In this document: positions 1 to 10,907 of the stretch, piece by piece
How the letters are laid out: each line of letters begins with the position of its first letter
Position numbering within the stretch: the stretch's first letter is position 1
Origin: Marchantia polymorpha subsp. ruderalis
Lineage: Eukaryota > Streptophyta > Marchantiopsida > Marchantiales > Marchantiaceae
Assembly (NCBI GenBank): GCA_037833965.1
Contig: AP031351.1
Coordinates: forward strand, 24,874,501-24,938,500
DNA: 64,000 nt
Direction: 5' to 3'
The notes under the pieces: model-generated
The model's input: the letters and a program-made list of their open reading frames with translations, nothing else
What the model was told of the DNA's origin: nothing
Database searches by the model: none
Position numbers and translations under genes: made by a program

Positions 1-571
1 GCAAAACCGGTAAAGAGGTTGAGATATTTCTATTCTTTTTGCAACTTAAGATGAAATTAGTGGAAATTACCATTTTGAGCCTTATCCCTTTGTTTGGTAA
101 GCTTCTGCATTTTAGACGCACCGATTGTCAGGTCTGTTTGCCCTAAGCGAGTCGATTACGGGGTGCACACCATACCGTTCGTGCGGAAATTGCTTCACCC
201 CATCTTCTCCTGCAGAGGATGTGAAAACGTGACTCTCAATGTGTTAGGGCATCTTGATTTCCAAGGTAAGAAATGGCGCTAGGTCCGTGGTGCTGTAGGA
301 GACCTAAGTCTGGAACCGCTCATATAGAAGAATACTCCTTCAATTCCTTCCTTCTTTCAAGAAGTTTCGTCAAACCACCAGCGCTGCTTTTGAAGATATG
401 GAACAATTGGACGTGGAACCTGCACAGATTGTCGCTGTATTGGTCTCCCTTGTTTCTCTGATTAAAGAGCGCAGGATGGAAGCAAAGCTTAGTTTGCTTG
501 TTCGCTAGCAATGCTTCAAAACGTGGTGTTGCTGATGTGTATGTGAATGTGTTTGTCGACCGGTTGTGAAG
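1..571. other. Unassigned sequence upstream of the OHP2-like exon
   Basis: No gene is recognised here. On the plus strand a frame is open from about 356 to 505. It reads FKKFRQTTSAAFEDMEQLDV and onward, ends at TAG (506-508), and looks mildly protein-like without matching a family I know. If the OHP2-like exon at 572 belongs to an intact gene, this stretch would be intron, with earlier exons before the window. Confidence 0.3.
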
Positions 572-686
572 GTGGACCATGTTCGGAATTGCCGTGGGGT
601 TGCTGACCGAGTATGCCACCGGGTCAGATTTCATTGAACAGTTGAAAATTATAGTCTCAAACTTAGGAATTGCAGACGTGGATTGA
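572..686 (+). CDS. Terminal exon or fragment, one-helix protein OHP2-like (LHC-like superfamily)
   Basis: Starting after an AG (570-571), the frame reads WTMFGIAVGLLTEYATGSDF, then an EQLKIIVSNLGI segment, and stops at TGA (684-686). This closely resembles the C-terminal end of OHP2/LIL6. OHP2 is a thylakoid one-helix protein that carries pigment and works with OHP1 and HCF244 in photosystem II D1 assembly. The exon covers the second half of the transmembrane helix and the conserved tail. The N-terminal transit peptide, the coiled region and the chlorophyll-ligand Glu-x-x-Asn-x-Arg part are not found in the 571 bases upstream. Without the splice site, the codon two before TGG is TGA. Either the rest of the gene lies before the window behind an intron of at least 570 bases, or this is an orphan fragment. 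The homology is fairly sure; the gene's integrity is not. Confidence 0.55.
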
Positions 687-2198
687 TTACAAGTCCCTCA
701 TCCACATGGAACAAGAAGTGCCTGTGTCACTGATTTTTTAGACCGGTATTCAACTGGGTCGGAGAATCTTCGACGTCAACTGCTGTGACAACGATTTTTG
801 TTTGTATACCAGAGAACTCCGACAGAAGCAAATGCATGAGGTCTTTGATCAAATTTTTAGGATCTTCAATTTTAGTCATGTCCATTTTAGTGCGACCTCC
901 GTAATTGCAACTTGTAACATTGTAGTGTGTCTGTATTCTAGGCTCTCCCGAGCGAGCAATAAAGTTGTTATCAATCTTAAGACCACGGTTTCGTGCTCTG
1001 CATACACGACAGCCAAAGACTTTCATTGTGGCTCTCAACCTGACAAAGGCTCGCGTTCTGGGGAAAGAAATTGAACTTTCATCAACAGAGAACGTTGTTG
1101 AATCAGCTTTGAAATTCGTCTCTGCAACTGGGAAGCCCAGCGCCAGTTCCTAGACTGTCTCCTCACTTTGCTGTAACTGCAAATCCTCGTGGCATACTCG
1201 CAGTCCTGCAGTGCGTTTGATTCGTTTCCCCCTGTGATGTGCACTTTTATGAAGGCTTCCGAATAAGCATCCGACTCTCTGGTTATCACTTGATCTGGAA
1301 AGCATGGGCCATGTCTCGAGGAGAGTCTTGATAAACGTGGATGCTATGGAATTTGGTCGGCGTATCGATCTTCATGGGCATAGCAGAAATAATGCTGGTG
1401 AGGGTCCTCACCCCTTCGAATGCCTAGCTTCCCTGGAACACTCCCCAAACAAGGAGAGTGGCGGAAAACCGAAGTCTCCACTCTAGCCACTGCCTTTTCA
1501 ATTGATCTTCTACAGTTGGCGATGGGAACCATTGAGGCGAGAAGATTTGACGAGGAACTTTCACCATTGTCACATGCACAACCCCATGACAGTCGTATTC
1601 GACTCCAAGCATGCTAGGGGTATGTTTACATGGCTGGTGATTCGGGTGTTGAGTGTTTTAGTTCGTGGGGGCAAAGACATTTCTAGGTTATCGGAGAGGG
1701 CTAAAAATCAACGGACAGTATTTTCTGAGCTTAAGAAACAGGTCATAATGGTGAAGAGCGGTTGGAAAAGTCATTGCACGAAAATCTTTCACTTTCAGCA
1801 GGAAGAAGACCCTCGATAATTGACCATCGACGAAAGGCTGTAGTAACACTCATCTGGAAAAGCACACTCTTTGTGTGCTTATTCACATTCCAAGTTTGTG
1901 AAGATCATTGGTTATATAAACAGGGTCAAATGTGACATTTCACTAGTTGCTACAGTGCAATGATGAGCAGACTTTAAAACTTACTTCACGTGTTCAAACT
2001 TTACTTAATAACTCTCAATTCTCCATCTCTCTAACAACTGGTAGTGTCCATCTTAGAGATTTCAATTGGCCAATACAGGGAGCTTCTAATGGAGGCTACA
2101 TTACTTTTCAATCACGATGAAGTGAGAGTTTCATCTTGTCTCGATATTGTGTTCCAATTTTTATACGCGCTTTGTGATTGCCTTGCTGAACATAATAA
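687..2198. other. No recognised gene; scattered short open frames
   Basis: Several 60-105 codon frames exist on both strands. Examples are plus 965-1153, with VESALKFVSATGKPSASS at its end, plus 1502-1819, and minus 727-1038. None matches a family I recognise and none continues through plausible splice sites. The beginning could be 3' untranslated sequence of the OHP2-like exon. Confidence 0.3.
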
Positions 2199-2390
2199 CT
2201 AACTTCGTAAAATTTTGCGAAATTTATGAACAAGTTTGACCAGTTCATGAAGCATGTTGGTCTGCTTCTTGATGCTATCCGTGACATATATTACAGATCG
2301 GTTGATAACGTGACATGTGCAACGAACATAAAGTTCATCCTTTAGCTCCAGCTTAAGTTCATCATTCGAAGTATTGGGCATGTGTTTCAT
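2199..2390 (-). pseudogene. hAT-family transposase fragment
   Basis: The minus-strand frame contains LYVRCTCHVINRSVIYVTDS followed by a helical HELVKLVHKFRKILRS stretch. The R-C-x-C-H-x-x-N pattern followed by 'S.. ..R..F'-like spacing resembles the 'RC.AHIINLIV..GL' part of plant hAT (Ac/Tam3-like) transposases. Only about 60 residues remain. The upstream minus strand (2391-2460) is broken by stops, and no inverted repeats or BED zinc finger were found. It is best read as a dead scrap. The assignment rests on one motif and is tentative. Confidence 0.4.
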
Positions 2391-2668
2391 AGGGATTGCA
2401 TTTCATGCACATTGTTAGAATTGGTGATCTCGCATTTGAACTTGACATTATTGTGGTAAGACTATTAAATGACAATGATAATGCAATGACAAAATAACAA
2501 AATGCAAAATGTGAAAACATGACTTGTTCTCCTTGTTACTAATATGATGTCCTTCAAGTCATATATATCAAAAGCATTAGCCAAACTACCTATTTCTATC
2601 ATCAACAATCAAATCATCTTGAGAAAATTACTTGATGGTATTCCATTGTAACACAAATAGTTGGATGA
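2391..2668. other. AT-rich spacer with one copy of the dispersed TACTTGATGG motif
   Basis: There is no coding signal. Positions 2624-2640 carry AAAATTACTTGATGGTA, the reverse complement of the GGGTCCCATCAAG motif found elsewhere in the window. Confidence 0.4.
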
Positions 2669-2974
2669 TACCGATCACATATTGTTTTATACGATGGGAC
2701 TCCACCGACGGGACAGGTCACCCATGTTCATATATTTTTCAATGGTGAAGGAGCGGATGATGAGGAGAGACTGCAGATAGAAGAAATTATTTTCTTTTCA
2801 GTGAAAAGAGAGGTTGCAAGGGTTCACCTAGATGACTTTGATCATTCCTCTAGTCTCCTATGGGAGCCGGATGAGGGAGAAATTTCTCACGTCCGCATCT
2901 TTGAGAGCCTCCGGGCTACTCTCTCAAATCTTTTTGGAAACAGAACACTTTTATCGTGGAAGTCGATTTGCTAT
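2669..2974 (+). pseudogene. Unrecognised 102-codon open frame without an ATG
   Basis: A frame is open from just after TGA (2666-2668) to TAA (2975-2977). It contains no methionine but its composition is protein-like. It includes the segment VTHVHIFFNGEGADDEERLQ, then EEIIFFSVKREVARVHLDDF and an acidic WEPDEGEISHVRIFESLR. It could be an internal exon or a fragment of a decayed gene. I do not recognise the family. It lies in otherwise non-coding AT-rich sequence, about 280 bases from the hAT scrap. Confidence 0.35.
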
Positions 2975-3690
2975 TAAAGTGGCTGAAATTTGATACGTTT
3001 CGTGTAGAGGTGAGTATCACTGCATTGTTCTGGTCGCAGGAGAGTTCCAACCACAAGGTGATCACTCTCACTCTCGTAAAACACGTGCACAAAAACCCAT
3101 AACATGATTGTCGATATGCATGACGTGTATTGTTTTCTTGTTCAATTCTAATTAGATTCCTGTAGATCGTTCGGCTTTAAAAAAATGACTTGAACCGGAA
3201 ATTTGAGCGAGGTCGATTTGATTTGGATGTATTGTATTTATTGGATTATTTTCGTAAAGATTTTTCTCTGAGCATAGAGAGACGGACGCTATCTTGATGA
3301 TTTTCTTTCACATTCGAATTGTGTGCACAACGTCAATGCTGCCTCTGCGAAAATGATACTAAGTAGATAGTATAGATAGTCCTAGTTGTCCTAGTACATG
3401 GCCATAGTTGGCATGTACACAAATTTGAATTCAAACACGCTTCATATCACCTTAGAAGAAATGATTATCAGTCGACATTAGTGTTGAGACTCTGTGTGAG
3501 TACTCACGTTCATCTCAAGGTCATTCACGCAATTCTCAATGTCTCATAAATAGTAACATAGATTCAACCAAGTTGGAACAAGTTGATACAAGAGATCACT
3601 TCCCCACACTATTGCTCGCAGCATGTAATTATGGGAACTTTTTTTAGAACTTGATGATAGTGTGTCAAATTATGGAGTATAACTATATCT
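2975..3690. other. AT-rich sequence, nothing recognised
   Basis: No open frame of note, no RNA gene and no clear repeat was seen. Confidence 0.4.
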
Positions 3691-3743
3691 GATAGGTTCC
3701 ATCAAGCTATTTGTGTTACGATGGGTCCCATCAAATAATTTTC
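3691..3743. repeat. Two copies of the dispersed GGGTCCCATCAAG motif
   Basis: GGTTCCATCAAGCTATTT is followed by GGGTCCCATCAAATAATTTT about 25 bases later. The same motif occurs three times at 9831-9912 and, reverse-complemented, near 2624 and 56,985. It may be the end or an internal unit of a short non-autonomous element. Confidence 0.5.
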
Positions 3744-3873
3744 TCAGTGACGTCTTATGTATTGCAATTCCCCTCATATTAAGCTTAACTTCCGAATTAC
3801 ATGAGAGAATGCTAGTCTTGATGTTCTTTGAACACAAAGAAGAAGGTTCTCGATTTGGGCAGTGTTTGCAAAT

Positions 3874-4326
3874 ATCTTACATCTTTGCTTTTGTACTATC
3901 GAGATGCTCACGGTCTTGCTCGTGGATATTGAATAATGATAAGATCTTGAAAAAGTGGAGGTGTTGGAGCTAGAAATGTTGTTTCCATTGTTAGCCATTA
4001 AACATTTATTGTTCAATGAAAGATGCAAAATTAGTGTTACGGGAAAAAAGAAAAAAGAAAATAGTACCCTAAACACTATATCGTGCCTTTTGCAAGATTT
4101 CTTCACCCACTTGAAATATCTCCATACCCATGAAGATGATATCTTACATGTTTGCTTTTGTACTATCAAGATGCTCACCGTCTTGCTCGTGGATATTGAA
4201 TAATGATAAGATCTTGAAAAAATGGATATGTTGGAGCTAGAAATGTTGTGTTCATTGTTAGCCATTGAACAATTATTGTTGAAAGATGCAAAATTAGTGT
4301 TACGAGCAAAAGAAATAAGAAAATAG
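3874..4326. repeat. Direct duplication of about 187 bp (3874-4062 and 4141-4326)
   Basis: Both copies start ATCTTACAT, run through TTTGCTTTTGTACTATC, GTCTTGCTCGTGGATATTGA and ATAATGATAAGATCTTGAAA, and end near GAAAATAG. They differ by scattered substitutions and a few small indels. The period is about 266 bp, with a 78-bp spacer. No coding function is evident. The ORFs that cross the copies differ in frame usage, so this looks like non-coding segmental duplication. Confidence 0.85.
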
Positions 4327-5614
4327 TTGTTGAATGTTGCAGTTGAGAAGTTGTATAGTCTAGATTCTCTAAGGGCTATAGGGCCGGAATATGATTTTGA
4401 GATTGTCTCATGATGACAAGAGTGAGTGCAATGGAGTTTGACACTATGTCTTTGACTAACTAGTTTATAGTTGATTTAAAGTATTAGTCATGATAGTCAA
4501 TACGTTTCAACCGATTAATCTACATTTCGGAGCTCAATGTGGCCATCCTTCCTCAAATCAAACCTAATCTTATCAGATTGATATCTTATCTTTGATGTAG
4601 AATCTCATCACAATTTTAGTGCAATTGTCACTCCATGAATTATTATGTTTAGCCTCTGATAATGTATTGACATATCCAGCAAATATGAAATGATGTTTCA
4701 TTAATTGTGATGATTGCTTCATCAACGGATCCGGAGATGAACAACTTTTTAATTAATCTCGTATTTAGATCCAACATCAATAAGGATTAATGTAGATTCC
4801 AGTTTTTAACAAGTGATTATATAATCAATGTTGAAACATATTCAATATTAAATATTGCCTACAAATGTGAGAAAAGCATAATAACAAACGGTAATGAAGA
4901 ATCACCAGAGCAGATTCGAAACTGAAAACAATTCAAACACATGGCTCAATTTACACATATTTTTTCTCGCTAAAATATATTGCAAGGTTAGGCAATTTGC
5001 ATCATGTTGGCAATAGTTATTCAAAACATAATGGTAATACACTACATAAAATTTTAATATTTTTATCTATATGACTGGTATTTTCAAAACTGAGAAATTT
5101 TCTAAACTCTTCTATAATATAATAATGCATATTGGTGGTAAATTGATATTTGAAGTGATGAAAATCATATTCAAGTTATTTATAATTTTTTTTGGAATTT
5201 TACGAAACTGTTATAAAATTGAATTGACAATTATTGGAACAAGTTTTAAATTCAAGAACATTAGAATTAGGGAAATAATTTTAATTGAGATTGAAGATTA
5301 TAAATTCTTTATAGAATTTATTGAAATATCATCTGATCTATTAATGTAACATAGTTAGGTGAATGAATAAAATCACCATAATTTTTCCTTATTCTTGATT
5401 GCATCATGAATTTTTAAAATTTTATCTTTTTGATAGTTCTAAAATTCTAAAATAAAACAAAAAATGAAATATAGGATTCAAATTGAAAAATTTATCCAAA
5501 AATATATGATGTATACATTTTTTTGAAAAATTCAATGAATTGGTTTTTAGATGCAAGGATTAAGATGTCGTGCGAATACATATCGCCATACACTCTACAT
5601 CGCTGACATGCTAC
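4327..5614. other. AT-rich spacer
   Basis: No gene is recognised. A 92-codon AT-rich frame at 5071-5349 is lysine/isoleucine-rich and consistent with chance. From about 5600 a CA/TA-rich microsatellite (ACACATACACATACGCACAC) begins and runs to about 5650. Confidence 0.4.
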
Positions 5615-7265
5615 TCACATACACATACGCACACACATACACACATATAAGGCGCGAGAGAGTACACACTCAAATGTCACAACTGCCTCGTCCCAATCCA
5701 ACCCGGAATCTTTTTCTTCTATCACAACAGGGTTTACCAGATTCCCTTCTACTTGAGGCTGCACTGTCACCTCCTGCTCCTGATCACGTTCCTCGGTGCT
5801 GACGACCTCCACTGTCTGGATTTCTTGTATATCACTGTCGTCTGCCTTTCCTCCAAGCGGCATTTTCCCTTCACACATCAACACTTCAGGGGACTGGGCT
5901 CCTTGAAGACTCGTGATGATGTATGTGGTAGACTACTGTCTTCAATAACTCTTCATTCTAATTTAAGGTCCAACGTTCCGTGTTGTACATAATGGATGAC
6001 GACGGATATAGGATTCAGAAGGGACCCAACACAGGGTACTACTGAAAACTTAGATAATACTGGTGGCTTGTGTACCACTATCACCCGTCGGAGGTAGACA
6101 TTGAGGAGCTGAAACATGCCAGTACTAAATTTCCATTCTCCTCCAGAAAGCAAACCTAGGAAACACTTGATTGCTTTCAGACGCTCAAGTTCAGCCTATC
6201 CTAAAGTTACAAGCCGCTACTCAATGCAACGCCAACTACAGTTACAGTTTGATGAAGTATGACCAGAAGTCACCTGATCAACTTGTGTCCAACCCCTGCT
6301 ACGCACACAAACTCGGGATCTTTCGCAAAGTGATACGTTCTCAAGTGGCAGAAAGCTCTTTTTGCGTGAGGGTTTAGACTGAGAATTGCCCCTCATCAGC
6401 TCCACAGCTGCATTCCATCGTGCGTAGACTAATTCTTCATGGTATACTATAAGGTAGCCATAGCTCTGGACACCCAGATCCAGCTTGGTAGCTCCGATCT
6501 CCACAACTCCAAAGCCTAAGCACTGCTTGACTGTTGACTTACGGGCAACCCTCTAGAATATGAAGGGCCTTCTACTACACTCTTAACGGTCCAAGAGGGT
6601 TAACAATATCTTGGTGGCTATTTTGCTCTGTAATCTTACTGTAGTAAAGTGGGACAGCAATCTTTGACAATAAATCACTCACTGCAACGAGGCCCATCGG
6701 CAGATGGACTTGCACAGTAGACCTTCTGACGAGGCCAAGGAGTTTCAAAACACGTAAGAACTATTTCCTGAAGTAACAGCGAAGTGCTGTAATTCTGAAT
6801 TTTGGGTGACAAACGGGAGGAGATCATCAAGGAAGGAATCCACTCTACGAATCATGCAGTACCGCAATCACTTGCTCTCAAGCAACTTCAGGGGATAGAA
6901 GCTGAACTGGCTGGATAATATCTGCGTGATCCAATCAACCTACAGCTTCCGAACCCATTACAGATACCTAGTGAGTGTCTTCTAAGGTACAAAATTTCTT
7001 CTACATGGCATGGACTTCCAACACGAGGTCATGAAGCTCCGGAAATGCTGAAACCAACAGCATTTCAAGCAGACTGAAGGCAAGCTGCTTGATACAAACT
7101 CCAGATTGTAGGAAGAAGTATATGTCAGTAGCACAGCGCTTGTACTGCTTACTTTCAATCAAACTAACAAGACCAGCAGGAGCACGGTCGAGAATGATCT
7201 CCCGGACGACTCCAGCGCGCCGAGCTGCTTCCAACCTATGCTCGAAACTTTCAGCCTGGGCTCCA
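5615..7265 (-). pseudogene. Unrecognised multi-segment gene or gene remnant, helical protein with acidic tail
   Basis: Five minus-strand segments look translated, in this order. About 7265-7001 includes VVREIILDRAPAGLVSLIES and CATDIYFFLQSGVCIKQLAF. About 6775-6587 includes LKLLGLVRRSTVQVHLPMGL. About 6504-6380 includes KLDLGVQSYGYLIVYHEEL. About 6180-5953 includes LKAIKCFLGLLSGGEWKF. About 5925-5650 is acidic, with DDSDIQEIQTVEVVSTEERD. The leucine-rich helical character of the first segments suggests an ARM/HEAT-like protein. I could not join the segments with convincing GT-AG boundaries, and stops lie between them in short gaps, so this may be a decayed gene or one with a divergent structure. 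A GC-richer leader-like block (7.7-8.9 kb) lies on its 5' side and could be its promoter and 5' UTR. I do not know the family. Confidence 0.4.
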
Positions 7266-8964
7266 AAAATTAACTACGTAGAACCCTAAACTATATGTAC
7301 TCCTGTACGAAATCAAGGATCAGAACCCCACAAAAAATCACCACAGTTGCTGTCTGCCCGAAGCCGGACGTTATAAACCTAGAATTGGTCCAAGCCAATC
7401 AATTTCAGAATCGAATTCCACTGTCCTTCTCAAGTTCTAAAGCAACCAAACCTCCATCCCTTAACCTGTCCTCTCATAATCCTCCACTTCCTGTATAATA
7501 CTGTAGCAAGATTTTCCGATGCCTTCAAACTCTGGACACTTGTTGCAATTCTCCAGATACTCACTCTCGAGGAAGCTTCCGAAATTACAACAATACACGA
7601 TTACTGTCACCTTTTCGGGTCATAGTGATTTTCACACCATTTTCGGGTCACGGGCTTAACATAAGCAAAAGTTTTACGTAATACACAGTTCGGAAGCGAC
7701 GACACAGCGAGACTGTTGAAGAGATGGATCTAGGGTGGCAAAAGAACGAAGCTAGCGCAGAGAGGAGAAGTGTTCCATTTACAAACTATCCCTCCCGGTC
7801 GGAGCGAGAAAGACTATCCGACCCGAACCCAAACTAGGACCAATGAGCCTGAGCCAGCTAGAGTTTCGACTCGACGGGAATTGACAGGAGAAAAACGCCT
7901 ACGCGAAAAAAAACGTGGGCTAGACCGAGGGTCGGGCACGCGAAAAACCACACTCTAACTCACTCGCTCACACAGGAAGCATGATGGGAATCTTTGACTT
8001 CTTCGATTTCTTCGTCTTCTTCCTCTTCTTCGTCCTCTTCTACTACTGTCCACTATCCTCCATCATCTGAGGAAGCAGCGACCGGTCGCGCGAGGAATCA
8101 ATCTACCGAGCCCGCAATCGAAAATTTGCAATCGCGCACAGCCCACCCGAGCCACACCAAGAGAGAGAGCAGCAACCTGTGTGCGCTTCGTTCGTGAGGA
8201 GAAAGCAGCCAGCCAGCAGCAGCTGCAGCAGCAATCAATTCCTAGACACCATCTTCTTCGCGCAGACGCTTGCACTTAATCGGAATCTCGCATTCTTCTC
8301 TACGCAGACTCCACTCTGCCCATTAATCAGTCCCCATTTTGGATCGACAAATCGTCGAGTCGTCCCGCGAACAATCTCTGCCTGTGATTCCACTCTTTGC
8401 AGCCCGGCCAAACCTCGTAGGGACCGACGATTCGCAGCTTCGATTTTGAACAATTTCTCAATCATAAAAACCCGTCAACCCTATCACAAACGCAAAAGAA
8501 TCTCGAAACCTTCGACTCAAACTTTGACTGCGAAAATCATTCGAACTTCTCCTTCGGCAAGACCTACTGTCCAAAACCCCTCCGAATGAATTCAATCGCA
8601 GGCTCAAGAAAAACACCGAAACTACACGTAGAAACCGTAAACTGTCACGATTTTGGCAAATGGGAGTTCTTCGAGTGAAATAAATGGGAGATTCCCCACT
8701 GGAATTCCCGTCGGTCAATTACTCTACTGGCAACAAACCGTCACCGTCACAAACATGAGTCAAGCCCAACCCACTCCACACTCGGAGAATCCAGGTCGAC
8801 GCAAAGGGGAAAGTCACTCTACGCTCCCAACGCTTCCAGGCTCGACTCGAAGAACTAACGTTCTTCGAGCCGTCCCCAACTCTATACCCCTCGTGACCAA
8901 CCCTAACTTCACCTCTAAAGATAGTAAGTGTCTAAACTGCGTGAGCCGACTTGTAACTACATGA
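7266..8964. other. GC-richer, leader-like block with TTC/TCC repeats
   Basis: This block is richer in G+C than its surroundings. It contains a pyrimidine microsatellite on the plus strand (about 7995-8045, TTCTTCCTCTTCTTCGTCCT), a CAG/CAGCAG run near 8210-8235, and several frames of 60-136 codons on both strands. Only the minus frame 8465-8235 (ATG start, LFKIEAANRRSLRGLAGLQR) looks mildly protein-like. The composition resembles promoter plus 5' UTR sequence, possibly serving the minus-strand segments at 5.6-7.3 kb. No gene is asserted. Confidence 0.35.
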
Positions 8965-9244
8965 CAAAGATGAAGATTCATATACAATTATTTTTTATGA
9001 TAAGTGTAGTCTGATGATCTGATTTGTGGTTATATAGTAAAATAGTTTATACAAGTATACCCACTCTAATAATATTGGTATTTGGTCTAATGGTATGTAC
9101 TTTGATGTATTGATTATTCATATCATAATCTCATGTGTAAATAGTGGTTAAAAACTGAATATGCTTTAAAGTTTGAATTTCATTCAGCAGATTACATGAA
9201 CCATAATTTTTTGAATTTTCTAATCAAACACAAATTTTTTCGAT
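8965..9244. other. AT-rich spacer
   Basis: Nothing recognised. Confidence 0.4.
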
Positions 9245-9577
9245 TTAAAACATTTCATGGCACAAGTGAATATATATATATTTTTTTTCTGAAATATATT
9301 TTAAAAAAATATTGATTTCAAAGTTTTTACTCCAATCAACCAGGTTATAAATGGTTTGTTCTCTACCTACTCTCTCGTATGGAAGGATAGAATTCAAGAT
9401 AGAGCCGATTACCGAGAAATTTGCTTGATGGGACCAAATACGTTCCACTTTACCCAATGGAACCCCCTGCGACTGGTCATCGTCAGTTATGTTCTTGTGA
9501 CTGATTTGTTTCCAATTCAATGAAAAAATTTTATTTCTTCCCGAATTTAAGTTAATCAGATTTTCCATGGCTCCCAA
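9245..9577 (-). pseudogene. Unrecognised AT-rich reading frame, possibly organelle-derived
   Basis: This 110-codon minus-strand frame is AT-rich but well formed. It contains SLNWKQISHKNITDDDQSQG, then GKVERIWSHQANFSVIGSIL and LPYERVGREQTIYNLVDW. The composition (Asn, Ile, Lys, with Trp in motif-like places) recalls large, fast-evolving plastid genes such as ycf1 or ycf2, so a nuclear insertion of plastid DNA is possible. I cannot identify the source gene from memory. The last 20 codons run into poly-A/T and are probably non-coding. Confidence 0.3.
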
Positions 9578-9830
9578 TCTACATCGTGGAAGAGCCCAAT
9601 TTCTTGAGTCACATAATGATTTTACAGTTATAATGTATCGGCATAATCTACTTACTCCTTACTTATTTTTCTAAATCTCTTGGTCGAAATCATGTTAGTT
9701 GAGTATTTTGGTTCATGAAGAGCATTTCACTTTTCAACAAAGAGCCTCAGTGTTTTTCCTAGCCCGGTTTGAAAGCAATTACAAGAACTCGCAGTAAAAC
9801 ATCGGTGACGGTAGATTGAATTGCCGTCGG

Positions 9831-9912
9831 AAGGGTCCCATCGGGTAAATTGGAACTTATTGGGTCCCATCAAGTAGTTAACGTTCTGATGGGGTCCATC
9901 AAGCAAATTTCT
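9831..9912. repeat. Three copies of the GGGTCCCATCAAG motif
   Basis: GGGTCCCATCGGGTAAATT, GGGTCCCATCAAGTAGTT and GGGGTCCATCAAGCAAATTT follow one another at spacings of about 30-35 bases. They match the pair at 3691-3743. Confidence 0.6.
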
Positions 9913-10907
9913 CGACGATTACCTATACTGTATTTATAGGGACAGAAGTCTAAACGACATGTTAACCACATGGCCTTCAGAAACGAAGGCTTTTGAACCC
10001 TGCCACTGTAGTAGCCGGGGAAACCCTCATTCTTCTTGACAGAGCGTTCATTGTATCAATATGAGATAAAGGGTAATTTGAATTCATTAAGATGATTAAG
10101 AAGATGACATACAAAATTTTCAAAAAACATAGAGTACTTCTTAAGGCCCTTCGGCCTTTGGGACTTCTCTCAGATAAAAAATAACTATCCCGCTCGTAGA
10201 GACCTTCGGGTACAGAAGTACCCTATGAACTGTTTCATTTGATTTGATTTCATCAATCTATTTGATATTATGTTCTTTCTTCCACTATTTTTCAATCACA
10301 TGCACTAAGAAAATAAAGAAACAAAATTTTAAATTTCAAGTGACATTAAAAAACTTAAATTCATTTCTTAAAGAAAAAATAAATATTTTTTTATCTTCAT
10401 TAAATCTAACAAATAATACTACTGATTACAAATGATCTTATTCTTTACATTATAATAGAAGAGATGAATTTTTTTCATATCTATCAAGAATCAAATGATT
10501 ACAAATTTCTATTATTATTTCCACGGAAATTAATAAACAGCGAATAAAAATATAGATTTAATATTTTTTTGAAAACTAAGTATGAAATATATGCTATTTC
10601 CTAAAACAATTCATATCGGTAATAAATATGAATATGCATATAATCTTCAAATACTATTTAACAAAGATACTGTGATTTTAAAAGATCTGACTTAACCTCT
10701 GTAGAGGCATAAGGTTCTACTATGTTTGTAATCACAAAGAGTTGTTGATACATATATAATTTCAAGGTTTGCGTCTGACACACTGCACTTCCATACATGA
10801 CCTCATGTCTTTGCAAGCTTAATTGATAGAGAAAACCCAATGTGTTTCATGAAGTGTTGCATCTAGTGGAGAGAAGGAAATTTCATGATCAGAGTGAATA
10901 TCATTGC
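9913..10907. other. AT-rich sequence with a short GC hairpin (GGCCCTTCGGCC)
   Basis: Around 10,145 the sequence GGCCCTTCGGCC can fold into a short hairpin, followed by a compact GC-richer stretch (CTTCGGGTACAGAAGTACCC, about 10,204-10,223). The remainder is AT-rich, with a 63-codon Lys/Asn frame at 10,244-10,435. The contrast between short GC islands and AT-rich sequence recalls organelle spacer DNA. It adjoins the ycf-like frame at 9.2-9.6 kb. No RNA gene could be folded with confidence. Confidence 0.3.

Noticed and set aside
5071-5349. 92-codon AT-rich plus frame
   Set aside because: Ile/Lys/Phe-rich composition follows from AT-rich DNA and no motif is present.
5600-5655. CA-rich run considered as a CRISPR-like or telomeric repeat
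   Set aside because: It is an ordinary irregular microsatellite with no spacer structure or telomere unit.
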